Below the pieces are notes generated by a model, which saw only the letters and a list, made by a program, of their open reading frames with translations, was not told where the DNA came from and searched no databases. 64,000 bases of DNA, taken from positions 40,077 to 104,076 of the forward strand of contig NZ_JAPRAT010000010.1 of NCBI RefSeq assembly GCF_026805325.1, given 5' to 3'. Numbering within the stretch: position 1 is the first letter of the stretch; each line of letters begins with the position of its first letter. A program made the position numbers and the translations under genes. Positions 54,008 through 62,196 of the stretch are shown one piece after another. The stretch is from Natronobacillus azotifigens (GTDB lineage: Bacteria > Bacillota > Bacilli > Bacillales > Amphibacillaceae).

Positions 54008-55183
54008 ATGCAAACAGAAAATAGTAAAACATTTGAACGACGCTCATGTCCAGTTGTTAAGGAGTGCGGTGGTTGTCAAATCCAACATCTTAGTTATCAA
54101 AAACAAATCGAAATGAAGCAAAAGCAAGTGGAGACACTTTTAAATAAATTCTGCAAAGTGAAAGATATCATCGCGATGGATTATCCGTATTATTATCGGA
54201 ATAAAATCCATGCAACATTTGATACAGACCGAAAAGGAAAAGCAATCTCAGGAATCTATCAGGCAGGAACCCACAAGGTAGTTTCTGTGGATAGCTGTTT
54301 GTTACATGATCAACGGGCCGACAACATTATCGTGTCGATTCGGGAAATGCTTCGATCTTTCAAAATAAGAACATATAATGAAGATACAAGAAATGGTTTG
54401 TTGCGCCACGTGCTAATTCGAACGGGATATAATAGTAAGCAAATCATGGTTGTTCTTGTGCTAGCTTCCCACGTGTTTCCGTCTCGAAAGAATTTTATTA
54501 AAGCCCTAATGAAAAAACATCCTGAAATAACGACAGTTGTTTTGAATGTGAACAATAAGAAAACAAGTATGGTTCTAGGACAAAGAGAACAAGTGCTGTA
54601 CGGGAAAGGTTTTATCGAGGACACATTGTGTGAAAAAGTTTTCCGAATTTCACCTAAGTCCTTTTATCAAGTAAATCCTGTTCAAACCGATCTCCTTTAT
54701 AACAAGGCGATTGAGCTAGCTTCGTTTCAAGGCAATGAAACAATTATCGATGCTTACTGTGGAATAGGAACAATTGGCCTAATTGCCAGTGATCATGTTA
54801 AGAAAGTGATTGGAGTAGAATTAAATCGTGATGCAGTGAAAGATGCGATTAATAATGCAAAACGAAATAACGTAAAAAATGTGTATTTTCATAATGAAGA
54901 TGCTGGAGATTTCATGATAAAAATGGCTAGAGAAAAACAATCCGTTGATGCTGTTATCATGGATCCTCCCCGAGCAGGAAGTACGGAAGCGTTTTTACGT
55001 GCATTAACATCAATAAATCCGAAAAAAGTGGTTTATATTTCGTGTAATCCAGTCACCTTAAAACGTGACCTTGAATCCCTCGTGAAAAAAGGATATCAAG
55101 TGCAAAGGATCGTTCCGGTTGATATGTTTCCAGGGACCAGTCATGTGGAGTGTATAGCCTTGATGTCAAGAACAGATAAATAA
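54008..55183 (+). CDS. 23S rRNA (uracil-5-)-methyltransferase, RlmD/RlmCD type without TRAM domain
   Basis: A 391-residue enzyme. An iron-sulfur motif is formed by Cys14, Cys20 and Cys23 (CPVVKECGGC) with Cys98 as likely fourth ligand. The SAM-binding domain has IDAYCGIGTIGL, GVELNRDAVKDA and MDPPRAGSTEAF, and VYISCNPVTLKRDL carries the catalytic Cys. It methylates U747/U1939-type positions of 23S rRNA. The usual N-terminal TRAM RNA-binding domain of about 60 residues is absent; the frame starts after AAGGAG right at the Cys motif. Bacillus genomes often carry several paralogues of this family, so its exact target is uncertain. Confidence 0.87.
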   Translation: MQTENSKTFERRSCPVVKECGGCQIQHLSYQKQIEMKQKQVETLLNKFCKVKDIIAMDYPYYYRNKIHATFDTDRKGKAISGIYQAGTHKVVSVDSCLLHDQRADNIIVSIREMLRSFKIRTYNEDTRNGLLRHVLIRTGYNSKQIMVVLVLASHVFPSRKNFIKALMKKHPEITTVVLNVNNKKTSMVLGQREQVLYGKGFIEDTLCEKVFRISPKSFYQVNPVQTDLLYNKAIELASFQGNETIIDAYCGIGTIGLIASDHVKKVIGVELNRDAVKDAINNAKRNNVKNVYFHNEDAGDFMIKMAREKQSVDAVIMDPPRAGSTEAFLRALTSINPKKVVYISCNPVTLKRDLESLVKKGYQVQRIVPVDMFPGTSHVECIALMSRTDK

Positions 55184-55207
55184 GGTGTAGTAAAAACATT
55201 GATAAAT

Positions 55208-55281
55208 CAAGGGTTTCCAAGCATAGTTTGTTTTCTTAGATGATTTTCTAGAGTTGATAACGCTTAGAAACCCTTATTTTT
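55208..55281 (+). terminator. Probable terminator with long loop
   Basis: AAGGGTTTC and, after an internal mismatch, AAGC pair with GCTT and GAAACCCTT, followed by ATTTTTAG. Confidence 0.6.
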
Positions 55282-55464
55282 AGTGTTTAAGGGAACATAT
55301 CAAAGACTAAAATTAGCGTAGGGTCGAGTTGACATGTTAGATAAATTAGGAGGGTTGAGGAGATAGGATAGATGTGATAAGATGTTTTAAATCGCCTACA
55401 CATCATAAGTAGAATTTTGCTATATGTTAAGTAGGCACTAGGACTATAAAGGGGGCGTCAATAA

Positions 55465-56115
55465 ATGATTAATATTACTAAAATAAAAGGGATTTCAAAT
55501 AGTTATCCAGAAGAAATTGAAGGAACGAACGAGTGGTATTTCTGTAGAGAAGAAGCGGATCCCTGTAATGATTTATATGATGCTCATGAGATATTTAATA
55601 GGGATGGATTATTTAAAGGAATTATTCACCACTTAGTCCATTATCCTGATGGTAAAGTACATTCGCCATTTCAAATTCAAGAGAATGTATATGTTGAAAA
55701 GCCCATATGGAACAACGGAGAATTAAATTTTTTAGTGGTTGATTTTCAGGAAAAGATAATTCGAATTACAAAATACATACCAGAGAATGAAAAATTAGAA
55801 ATTGTTACTGAGTTGTCTTTAGTAGAAGTTGAAGATTGCTATAATTTAATGCTTGAAACAACGCCACTTACCCTTGGAAGAAGTGGAAATGAGGGCTTTT
55901 ATGAAATTGTTTGGCCAGAAAAAAAGAAGATTGCAATTGGAAAAACAGAGACGGTATTATTTCGTGATGAAGATAAGTTATATCTATCAGAATGGTGTGA
56001 AAATCCAGAATATCATGAAAATGTAATCGTTAGAGATATTCAGACAGGAAAAATAATACAAAAAAGTGAAGGCTATTTGCGTAGATTACCTAATAATGTG
56101 TACTGGAAAATATAA
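55465..56115 (+). CDS. Hypothetical protein, 216 residues
   Basis: A soluble, acidic, aromatic-rich protein without signal peptide: NEWYFCREEADPCNDLYDAHEIFNRDGLFKGIIHHLVHYPDGKVHSP, then VDFQEKIIRITKYIPENEKLEIVTEL and a second beta-rich half. The shape resembles small intracellular beta-propeller-like or immunity-type proteins, but I do not recognise the family. AAAGGGGGCG precedes the ATG. It is followed by another small gene broken by an A-tract, typical of an accessory or polymorphic-toxin-immunity neighbourhood (inference). Confidence 0.6.
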   Translation: MINITKIKGISNSYPEEIEGTNEWYFCREEADPCNDLYDAHEIFNRDGLFKGIIHHLVHYPDGKVHSPFQIQENVYVEKPIWNNGELNFLVVDFQEKIIRITKYIPENEKLEIVTELSLVEVEDCYNLMLETTPLTLGRSGNEGFYEIVWPEKKKIAIGKTETVLFRDEDKLYLSEWCENPEYHENVIVRDIQTGKIIQKSEGYLRRLPNNVYWKI

Positions 56116-56158
56116 GTCTGAATTGTACGTTAGATTAATGATAGGAGGACCATTGCTA

Positions 56159-56531
56159 GTGGAGTTACAATATGGAATGACTGGTGGATACTATTATCCT
56201 AATAAAGAAAGAGAAGCTCCTATTTTTGATGAAAAAAATTAATCATGATATGTATTACTCTCCTAAATATGCAAAAGAATATTCAAAAAAACAATTTTTT
56301 TTTGAGTTACAGTGGCGTTATACAGAAGTAAGAGCAAAACAACTTATTTATTACTTGAATGAACAGCTAAAAAATTCAGATGAGATTGAAATATGGAACA
56401 TATGGCTAGATGAACATGAATCACCGAGTATTAAATCGATAAATGCTAATGAATTAAGCATAGCGGATTTAGCTTTTTTAGATACCATTAATGGCTATGA
56501 AAAACCAAAATGCCTTCTTATTAAGAAGTAA
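56159..56531 (+). pseudogene. Small hypothetical gene split by a frameshift in an A-tract
   Basis: A GTG at 56159 (or TTG at 56153) after AGGAGG begins MELQYGMTGGYYYPNKEREA, then PIFDEKN and a stop. The rest of the protein continues one frame over: INHDMYYSPKYAKEYSKK to CLLIKK at 56531. The switch is in seven A at 56232-56238; with six A the gene is one 124-residue frame. The intact product would be soluble, with ELQWRYTEVRAKQLIYYLNEQL as a helix. No known family is recognised. Confidence 0.7.
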
Positions 56532-56537
56532 TTACAT

Positions 56538-56718
56538 TTTATCCCGGAGCAACCGTCCGTAAGACTCCCACTTCAAAACAACGGAAAAGCAAGATGTTTA
56601 AGTGGGAGTAACGGACGCTAGCACCCCGAATGGTTCAAGGGCCTTTAGGTCATCCTTTAGGGCTAACAATCAGTGGGGGAATATCTAAAAACCCCCACTG
56701 ATTGAAGTTTCACTTTAT
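56538..56718 (+). repeat. R1 repeat, full length (copy N)
   Basis: A near-consensus copy with TTTAT at both ends, all three stems and two CCTTTAGG units. It starts six bases after the stop codon of the preceding gene. Confidence 0.97.
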
Positions 56719-56778
56719 CTATAGTTAGGCCGTAATTTCTAAGTGATACACACAAATAAATACAAATTTTTGATCGTG

Positions 56779-56822
56779 CCGTTATCGGAACAACCTTGAT
56801 ATTATTCCGATAACGGTATAAT
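56779..56822 (+). promoter_or_regulatory. Promoter and palindromic operator of the fic gene
   Basis: CCGTTATCGGAA and TTCCGATAACGG form a perfect 12-bp inverted repeat around a 14-base spacer that contains TTGATA. TATAAT follows directly at 56817-56822. The palindrome brackets the -35 region, ideal for repression. Confidence 0.75.
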
Positions 56823-56843
56823 ATATTTGTGGGGTGATTTTTT

Positions 56844-57764
56844 ATGAAATATATGAGCTCGAAAGAAGCAAGTGAGAAGTGGAAAATAAGTGATCGTCGA
56901 ATTCGTGTGCTTTGCAATGAGGGACGTATCGAAGGTGCTGTGAAAATTGGGCGAAACTGGTCTATCCCTACAGATGCTGTTAAACCGACGGATGCAAGGG
57001 AAATAAGTAAGAAGAACTACGTTGGATTGGATTTCGACTTCAGTAATATAGATTCACTAAAGGAAGCAATCGACAAACACAGACCTTTTTCCAAAGGACT
57101 TGCCAAATCGCTTCAGGAAAAACTCATTGTTGAATGGACATATAATAGCAATGCCATAGAGGGGAATACGCTGACATTAACAGAGACCAAAGTTGTTCTT
57201 GAAGGAATTACCATTGGTGGAAAAAGCATGGTGGAACATCTAGAAGCAATTAACCATCGTGAAGCGATACTCTTTGTAGAAGAACTTATCTCTAATAAAG
57301 CATCACTTTCGGAATGGCTTATCAAAAACATTCATGCCTTGATTTTAAAGGGAATTGATAATAATAATACTGGGAAGTATCGTAATGAAAATGTTGTAAT
57401 TAGTGGAGCAAAACATATTCCACCTAAGCATTATGAAGTTGGAGATTTGATGCAAAAACTTATTGGGGAATATCAAAATGAATGGAAGGTGTTTCACCCG
57501 GTTGTGAGGGCAACATTATTGCATGGGGAGTTTGTAAAGATTCACCCATTCATAGATGGAAATGGTAGAACTTCGCGGTTGCTTTTGAATTTTGAACTCA
57601 TGAAAAATGGACACCCTCCAATCATTATAAAAAATGAGGAGCGGGCAAGATATTATGATGTTATTGATCTAGCACATACAACCAAGAATTATGATCCATT
57701 TATAAAGCTAGTATCAGAACTGGTGGTAGAGTCAGAAAAACTTTGGCTATCAGTATTAGACTAA
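56844..57764 (+). CDS. Fic domain protein with N-terminal helix-turn-helix
   Basis: A 306-residue protein. Residues 1-55 form an excisionase/MerR-like helix-turn-helix (MSSKEASEKWKISDRRIRVLCNEGRIEGAVKIGRNWSIP). The Fic motif is HPFIDGNGRTSR with catalytic His234, fitting HPFx(D/E)GNGR, so it should be an active AMP transferase. The inhibitory motif SNAIEG (Ser102 to Glu106) lies N-terminal to it, the class II arrangement in which the Glu blocks ATP binding. The target protein is unknown. GGGGTG precedes the ATG. Its own helix-turn-helix probably binds the palindrome at 56779. Next to it lies an hsdS remnant. Confidence 0.92.
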   Translation: MKYMSSKEASEKWKISDRRIRVLCNEGRIEGAVKIGRNWSIPTDAVKPTDAREISKKNYVGLDFDFSNIDSLKEAIDKHRPFSKGLAKSLQEKLIVEWTYNSNAIEGNTLTLTETKVVLEGITIGGKSMVEHLEAINHREAILFVEELISNKASLSEWLIKNIHALILKGIDNNNTGKYRNENVVISGAKHIPPKHYEVGDLMQKLIGEYQNEWKVFHPVVRATLLHGEFVKIHPFIDGNGRTSRLLLNFELMKNGHPPIIIKNEERARYYDVIDLAHTTKNYDPFIKLVSELVVESEKLWLSVLD

Positions 57765-57806
57765 AAGTTAAAGGATAAGGATTCATGGTTTCTGTTTATC
57801 TGTATA

Positions 57807-58250
57807 ATGGAGAATGGTAAAACGGCGATCGCGAAAAATTTACATAATGGCTTTGCATTTGGTTCAACTGAATTTCATGTTCTGCGAGCTAATCCATTAG
57901 TAAATACTAAGTTTGTTTACTACCTATTAAGGGCTAAACAATTCAGATTACAAGCTAAAGCTGAGATGACAGGAGCTGTTGGTCAACAACGAGTTCCCAA
58001 GGCGTATTTAGAAAACTATGCATTTCCATTGCCACCAAAAGAAGAACAAGATAGAATTGTTGAAATTCTTGAAGAATTGAATATAAGAGAGTTAAAATTA
58101 AAAGAAATAAGTGGTTTAGAGAACCAGCTTTTTATTTTAAAACAATCCATACTAAACAAGGCCTTCCGCGGCGAACTTGGCACAAATGATCCAGCAGAAG
58201 AAAGTGCGTTAACGTTGTTGAAGGAAGTGTTACAAGAAAAAATAACGTAA
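57807..58250 (+). pseudogene. hsdS: Type I restriction specificity subunit (HsdS), C-terminal fragment
   Basis: The 147-residue frame starts MENGKTAIAKNLHNGFAFGSTEFHVLRA, the second half of a target recognition domain, continues VYYLLRAKQFRLQAKAEMTGAVGQQRVPKAYLENYAFPLPPKEEQDRIVEILEEL and ends with the conserved coiled-coil helix and QSILNKAFRGELGTND. A full HsdS is about 400 residues with two recognition domains; the first domain and half of the second are missing, and no hsdM or hsdR gene is in the window. It is a remnant of a deleted type I system or a recombining half-gene. Confidence 0.82.
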
Positions 58251-58274
58251 TCCAAAAGAAAGGGTTTAGTAATT

Positions 58275-59168
58275 ATGAGAGAAGTAATCGATAGCATTAG
58301 TCTCATTGAAAAAGGAAAATTCCCCAAAAAACAATTAGAAGAAATTATTGAAAATAAAGAAGAAGTAATACCTGAATTATTACAAGTTGTTGATCAATTT
58401 ATAGAAGATCCAAGTATTGCTTCTAATAATCCAAGGTATTTCGGGCACATTTATGCGTTCTTTCTACTCGGTCAATTTAGAGAAAAAGCACTGTTTCATA
58501 AGTTGCTTCAAATATTACATTGGTCAGAAGAGGACTTAAATCTAGTTTTTGGTGATTTTATAACAGAAGGCAGTGGTAGAATACTTGCTTCTGTCTATAA
58601 TGGCGATTTGGATGCTTTAAAAGAATTGTTAGAAAATGAAGAATCCTATGAGTTTGCAAGAGGACAGGCTGTGGCTGCTTTAACGATATTGGTACTGCAA
58701 GGCCAGCTGGATCGAGAAGATATCTCTAATTATTACCGTCAATTACTAAAAACTAAGAGACTGACACCGTATTTGTACGCAGATGTGATTGTGTCTGCGT
58801 GTGATTTGCATTTTGAAGACTTGCTTGAAGATATTCAATGGGCTTATGAAAAAGGCCTAGTAGATTATGGTGTAATTAATTTTGATGATGTAAAAACTAT
58901 TATGCTGATAGATAAAAAGGTTAGGTTGGACTATAGTAGAAGTGATGTGCATAATAAATATATTGATAACACCATTAAAGAATTACAAAGTTGGTATATC
59001 TTCAATCAGAACAAAACTGAGGTTTCGAAATTGCCTGAAATTCCTAAGAAGCGTCTCAAAATTCCCTCAGGAAATAAGCCATTTGTCCAAGACTTAAAAA
59101 TTGGTCGTAATGATCCGTGTAATTGTGGTAGTGGGAAAAAGTATAAGAAATGTTGCGGGTCTTCTTAA
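58275..59168 (+). CDS. DUF1186 domain protein with SEC-C zinc motif
   Basis: A 297-residue protein. The first about 250 residues are an all-helical DUF1186-type repeat domain (NPRYFGHIYAFFLLGQFREKALFHKLLQIL, ARGQAVAALTILVLQGQ). The C-terminal end KIGRNDPCNCGSGKKYKKCCG is the SEC-C motif, which binds zinc through CxCx8CC and occurs at the end of SecA and of many stand-alone proteins. The function is unknown; such proteins often occur in accessory regions. AAAGGG precedes the ATG, 25 bases after the hsdS remnant. Confidence 0.88.
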   Translation: MREVIDSISLIEKGKFPKKQLEEIIENKEEVIPELLQVVDQFIEDPSIASNNPRYFGHIYAFFLLGQFREKALFHKLLQILHWSEEDLNLVFGDFITEGSGRILASVYNGDLDALKELLENEESYEFARGQAVAALTILVLQGQLDREDISNYYRQLLKTKRLTPYLYADVIVSACDLHFEDLLEDIQWAYEKGLVDYGVINFDDVKTIMLIDKKVRLDYSRSDVHNKYIDNTIKELQSWYIFNQNKTEVSKLPEIPKKRLKIPSGNKPFVQDLKIGRNDPCNCGSGKKYKKCCGSS

Positions 59169-59270
59169 TAATCTGTAACTCTAGGTGCCTAAAAAATCAG
59201 TGCTCGTAACATGCAAATTGGTTTTCTTTTTCATGAAAAGAAAGAGTGTTTTAAAAAAGTAGTACCGTTT

Positions 59271-59307
59271 TACCCCTTTGGATATGATTGTCTTAAGGGG
59301 TGTTTTT
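59271..59307 (+). terminator. Intrinsic terminator after the SEC-C gene
   Basis: ACCCCTT pairs with AAGGGGT, followed by GTTTTTA. Confidence 0.7.
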
Positions 59308-59371
59308 ATGTCAAAAAGAAATTAATCAGAGGGAAAAGATATTGAAGATCTAATTGATGATAGGAAATCTA

Positions 59372-59538
59372 TTTATCACAAGAGTCACCGTTTGTATCCC
59401 TACCGTTTCAAAACACAAGAAAAATTAGGGTTGTTTATGTGAGAATAACGGAAGCAAATGCTTCGAGCGCTTCAAGATGGGTCTTGACTAATAATCATTG
59501 AGGGAAAATCTTAAACTCAACTGGTTAAACGTAAATAT
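59372..59538 (+). repeat. R1 repeat, highly degenerate (copy O)
   Basis: It starts TTTATCACAAGAGTCACCGT, keeps GAGAATAACGGAAGC and CTAATAATCATTGAGGG in the right order, and ends near AACTGGTTAAACGTAAAT. Identity to the consensus is low but the layout is the same. Confidence 0.55.
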
Positions 59539-59680
59539 CGTTTTCCAGTATAAAAAATAAGTCGAAAAAAATGAGATGTTATTAAGTTATTTTTCGGCTC
59601 ATATATGGTAAATTAGAGGAAATGAATGTTAAGATGATTATGTGTCCAAACTTTTAAATCACCGAAAGAAGGCTAAGTAC

Positions 59681-59998
59681 ATGAATGAATGGTATATTTT
59701 GTTGCTTGTTTTTTTGCCTTTGCTCTTTTCTATTTTAAATCAATTTTTTCATGATAAAAAGAAAGTAAAAAAAATAATGAACATGAGAAAAAAGAAAGGG
59801 GTGACACCAATGAATCATGAGATACTTAAGAAGCATATAGGACGTTCTTGTAGTGTAAGCACCTTGGACCATTTTGCGATGGGTACAATTTTATCCGTAA
59901 ACGAAACATGGCTAGAAGTCGAGGTTGTAAAGAAAAAAAGTAAGCAAATTGAATTGATTAATTTAGAATATGTTGAAAAAATCTCTATCGGAGAATAG
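59681..59998 (+). CDS. Small membrane protein with a soluble beta-rich domain
   Basis: A 105-residue protein: one helix (WYILLLVFLPLLFSILNQF), a basic segment (HDKKKVKKIMNMRKKKG) and a compact domain IGRSCSVSTLDHFAMGTILSVNETWLEVEVV...INLEYVEKISI that looks like an LSm/SH3-type barrel. The start ATG 59681 gives the best signal; ATG 59811, after GGGGTG, could produce the soluble domain alone. The function is unknown. Confidence 0.6.
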   Translation: MNEWYILLLVFLPLLFSILNQFFHDKKKVKKIMNMRKKKGVTPMNHEILKKHIGRSCSVSTLDHFAMGTILSVNETWLEVEVVKKKSKQIELINLEYVEKISIGE

Positions 59999-60126
59999 CT
60001 CTTGTATTCTTTGAACAGTATGGCTGTACTCTGGATGTAGGCTTGCTGCGTGTTGAGTTGTGACTATAAAAAAGTTCAAGGGAGGGGCAGACCGGTTTTT
60101 TATCACTTGCAAAGGAGTTGTGGGTT

Positions 60127-60739
60127 ATGGATAAAAAGAATACCAAATTAAAAATATCAACAATTGTCCTTTTTATTTTATTATTAATTTTACAACCATC
60201 TCTTGTTAGGCGATTGCATAACAATGGATATAAGATGCTAGAAGTAATATGGTTGTTTTACATAAGCTCCTATTATTTATTTGGGATTGCTGTGTTAATT
60301 ACTGATCTTGTAACTAAATGGATCATTGTGAAAATTTTAAATGGTGAAGAAATTAAAAATAGAATAGAAGGTTACGCAAATATGGGGTTGATCATTGTAT
60401 CGCTTGCTCTATATCACACATGGCTGTATGATGCTATGACCGGTAATTATAACTTGTTAGATCTATTATTGGCTTGTGTATTAATTACATGTTTTATTAT
60501 TTTAAAAGATAAAACATTAATTATTCACGATGATAACATGTTTTTCGGATATAAAACAATTAACATGAACTCTCTTAGTGAATACAAATTAACGGAATTT
60601 AATTCCATGGGAGTTCGGAGAGATAAAATAGAGTTGAGTCTGAATGATGGAAAAACTAAACTTTGTTAGAGATCCAGAAAACGTTCAATTATTTGAAAAA
60701 TACCTTAAAGAAAAAGGTGTTGATCAAGTTTTAGACTGA
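60127..60739 (+). pseudogene. Membrane protein gene with C-terminal frameshift
   Basis: ATG 60127, nine bases after AAAGGAG, opens a protein with four or five helices (KISTIVLFILLLILQPSL, IWLFYISSYYLFGIAVLITDLV) and a PH-like end (DKTLIIHDDNMFFGYKTINMNSLSEYKLTEF...IELSLNDGKTKLC). The frame stops at 60669, but a second frame continues LNFVRDPENVQLFEKYLKEKGVDQVLD to 60739. One extra A in the five-A run near 60650 would join them into a normal protein of about 204 residues. It is a recent frameshift or a sequencing error. Confidence 0.65.
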
Positions 60740-60976
60740 TAAAGTTAGTGAGATATTTGATACAACAATTTAGTGCTGAATGATGGATAAACGCGATTAA
60801 AGTATTACTTATCAAGATCAAAGGAATTCTCGGAAAATACATTATCGATTGTTTTTTTGATAAAATGAATTAGTTGTATTGTGTAATTTTTGGATAAAGG
60901 AAAGAAGTTGAGGATCAGAGGTAGAGGAGCAAGCGTTAGTATGCTTAAGCAAATAACAGAAAGGAAGATTTAGTTG

Positions 60977-61120
60977 ATGAGTGATGCAAAAAGTACAAAA
61001 AGCACAGACTATGTTGAATTTTTTACTATTTCCATTAATAAGAGGGTCTTAATAACTGTATTTGTTTTTGGGGTTATTCTCGGAGCGGTAGGATCATTTT
61101 TAGCTCTTCGTTCCATATAA
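60977..61120 (+). CDS. Small membrane protein, 47 residues
   Basis: ATG 60977 encodes MSDAKSTKSTDYVEFFTISI, then one helix VLITVFVFGVILGAVGSFLA and LRSI. GGAAG lies eleven bases upstream. It is likely a real small single-pass membrane protein; no family is recognised. An R1 remnant begins 11 bases after its stop. Confidence 0.5.
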   Translation: MSDAKSTKSTDYVEFFTISINKRVLITVFVFGVILGAVGSFLALRSI

Positions 61121-61131
61121 GTTGGCCTAAG

Positions 61132-61250
61132 TTCATCCCGGAGCAACCGTCCGTAAGACTCCCGCTTCAAAACACAAAAGTCAGTACGAAGTGGCTCATG
61201 TTTCTTTATTCCCAAACGACTACCGAAAACCCTCACTGAATAAGTAAACG
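61132..61250 (+). repeat. R1 repeat, 3' half decayed (copy P)
   Basis: TTCATCCCGGAGCAACCGTC through ACTCCCGCTTCAAAACA is nearly identical to the consensus; the rest is scrambled and ends near CCCTCACTGAATAAGTAAAC. Confidence 0.7.
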
Positions 61251-61265
61251 TTGAGGAGATCTGTT

Positions 61266-61616
61266 ATGAATAAAATAGTTGAATTCTTCACGGAAACACC
61301 AACTGATCTAGGATTTATGTCTATCATTTTTTTGTTGTCTGTCCTTACCTATATCATTTTTAGATTTCTTCCCGAAGAAAAATCAAAGCGTTTTTTTCTG
61401 GGTGGACGTTTGTTTGATTGGAACAAATATGATTATCATAAAACCATCAAAAAAAATATCACTTTCGCAAGGATCCTTTGTATGTTCTCCTCCATAATTC
61501 TGTTGCTCACTTTTGTTATCGGAGATGTTGTCGTCTATGTTGGTGTTAGGGCATTTTTCCCACTTGTATTCGTGCTAGTGATTGTAAGAGGAAACCCGGT
61601 GAAAAAACAAAATTAA
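61266..61616 (+). CDS. Small hypothetical membrane protein
   Basis: A 116-residue protein with helices near 15-32 (LGFMSIIFLLSVLTYIIFRFL), 67-84 (FARILCMFSSIILLLTFVIG) and 87-107. The basic loop has FFLGGRLFDWNKYDYHKTIKKN. ATG 61266 is seven bases after GAGGAG; the TTG at 61251 in frame is too close. The function is unknown. Confidence 0.65.
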   Translation: MNKIVEFFTETPTDLGFMSIIFLLSVLTYIIFRFLPEEKSKRFFLGGRLFDWNKYDYHKTIKKNITFARILCMFSSIILLLTFVIGDVVVYVGVRAFFPLVFVLVIVRGNPVKKQN

Positions 61617-61862
61617 TATATATCCTCTCGATCTTTGAAGTTGGAGGTAACTGACGATTGCTCTCGGGTGAAAAGAAGAGGAATTGTGAAAAAACAAATT
61701 GAATACATCGTTATATTCTTGAATTTTGACGAAAGGTTAAAGACTTTGGTCTGAATGAAGCATAGATACACTTTACAATTATTCCTTCCAGGTTCCTTTC
61801 TCTAGTGTAGCGAGAATGAGTAGGAGATTCAACAATAAAAACCTCAACAAAATTTTTTCTTG
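61617..61862. other. Intergenic region before the mgtE promoter
   Basis: I see no gene, repeat or clear hairpin here. Confidence 0.5.
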
Positions 61863-61890
61863 TTGACAAAGGCATTTGATTAAGTATAAT
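61863..61890 (+). promoter_or_regulatory. mgtE promoter
   Basis: TTGACA at 61863 and TATAAT at 61885, spaced by 16 bases, form a near-consensus sigma-A promoter 25 bases before the riboswitch. Confidence 0.8.
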
Positions 61891-61914
61891 GAAACATGAA
61901 TTTAAAACAAAATA

Positions 61915-62150
61915 ACTTGTTAGGAGAGGCTCCTAAGTGAACATAGGCTATTGCCCAAAAACGTCCAGAGACGCCAATGGGTAGAACAGGCATGATCGGA
62001 TTAAGGTCTGCTTAAGATAGCTGATTCAATTCTTGAATCTACGTCACTTAGTGCTAAAACCCAGATGAGGAGTTTATAGGCGAAATCTGTAAAGGGATAT
62101 GTAAACCTTTTATAGACGACTTAGGTATGAAAAAAATCATACCTTTGTTG
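61915..62150 (+). ncRNA. M-box (ykoK leader) magnesium riboswitch
   Basis: The leader carries the conserved M-box core: CTTGTTAGGAGAGGCTCCTA, GAACATAGGCTATTGCCC, GACGCCAATGGGT, CAGGCATGATCGGATTAAGG and TCTGCTTAA, in the right order and spacing. In this class, magnesium-bound RNA folds compactly and permits a terminator to form; low magnesium allows readthrough. A terminator follows at 62163 and the downstream gene is mgtE, the expected target. Confidence 0.95.
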
Positions 62151-62162
62151 AAGCATGACTAT

Positions 62163-62187
62163 AACGACTCCTAGCAGTCGTTTTTTT
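62163..62187 (+). terminator. Regulated terminator of the M-box leader
   Basis: AACGACT and AGTCGTT form a 7-bp stem followed by a run of T. It directly follows the aptamer and would be the expression switch for mgtE. Confidence 0.85.
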
Positions 62188-62196
62188 GTCGTCTAG

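Noticed and set aside
53865..54116. An 83-codon frame before and into the RlmD-like gene
   Set aside because: It starts inside the R2 repeat and overlaps the Cys motif of the methyltransferase in another frame; no family pattern.
831..61250. R1 copies as a CRISPR array
   Set aside because: The copies are dispersed over 60 kb, 110-185 bp long and without regular spacers or cas genes.
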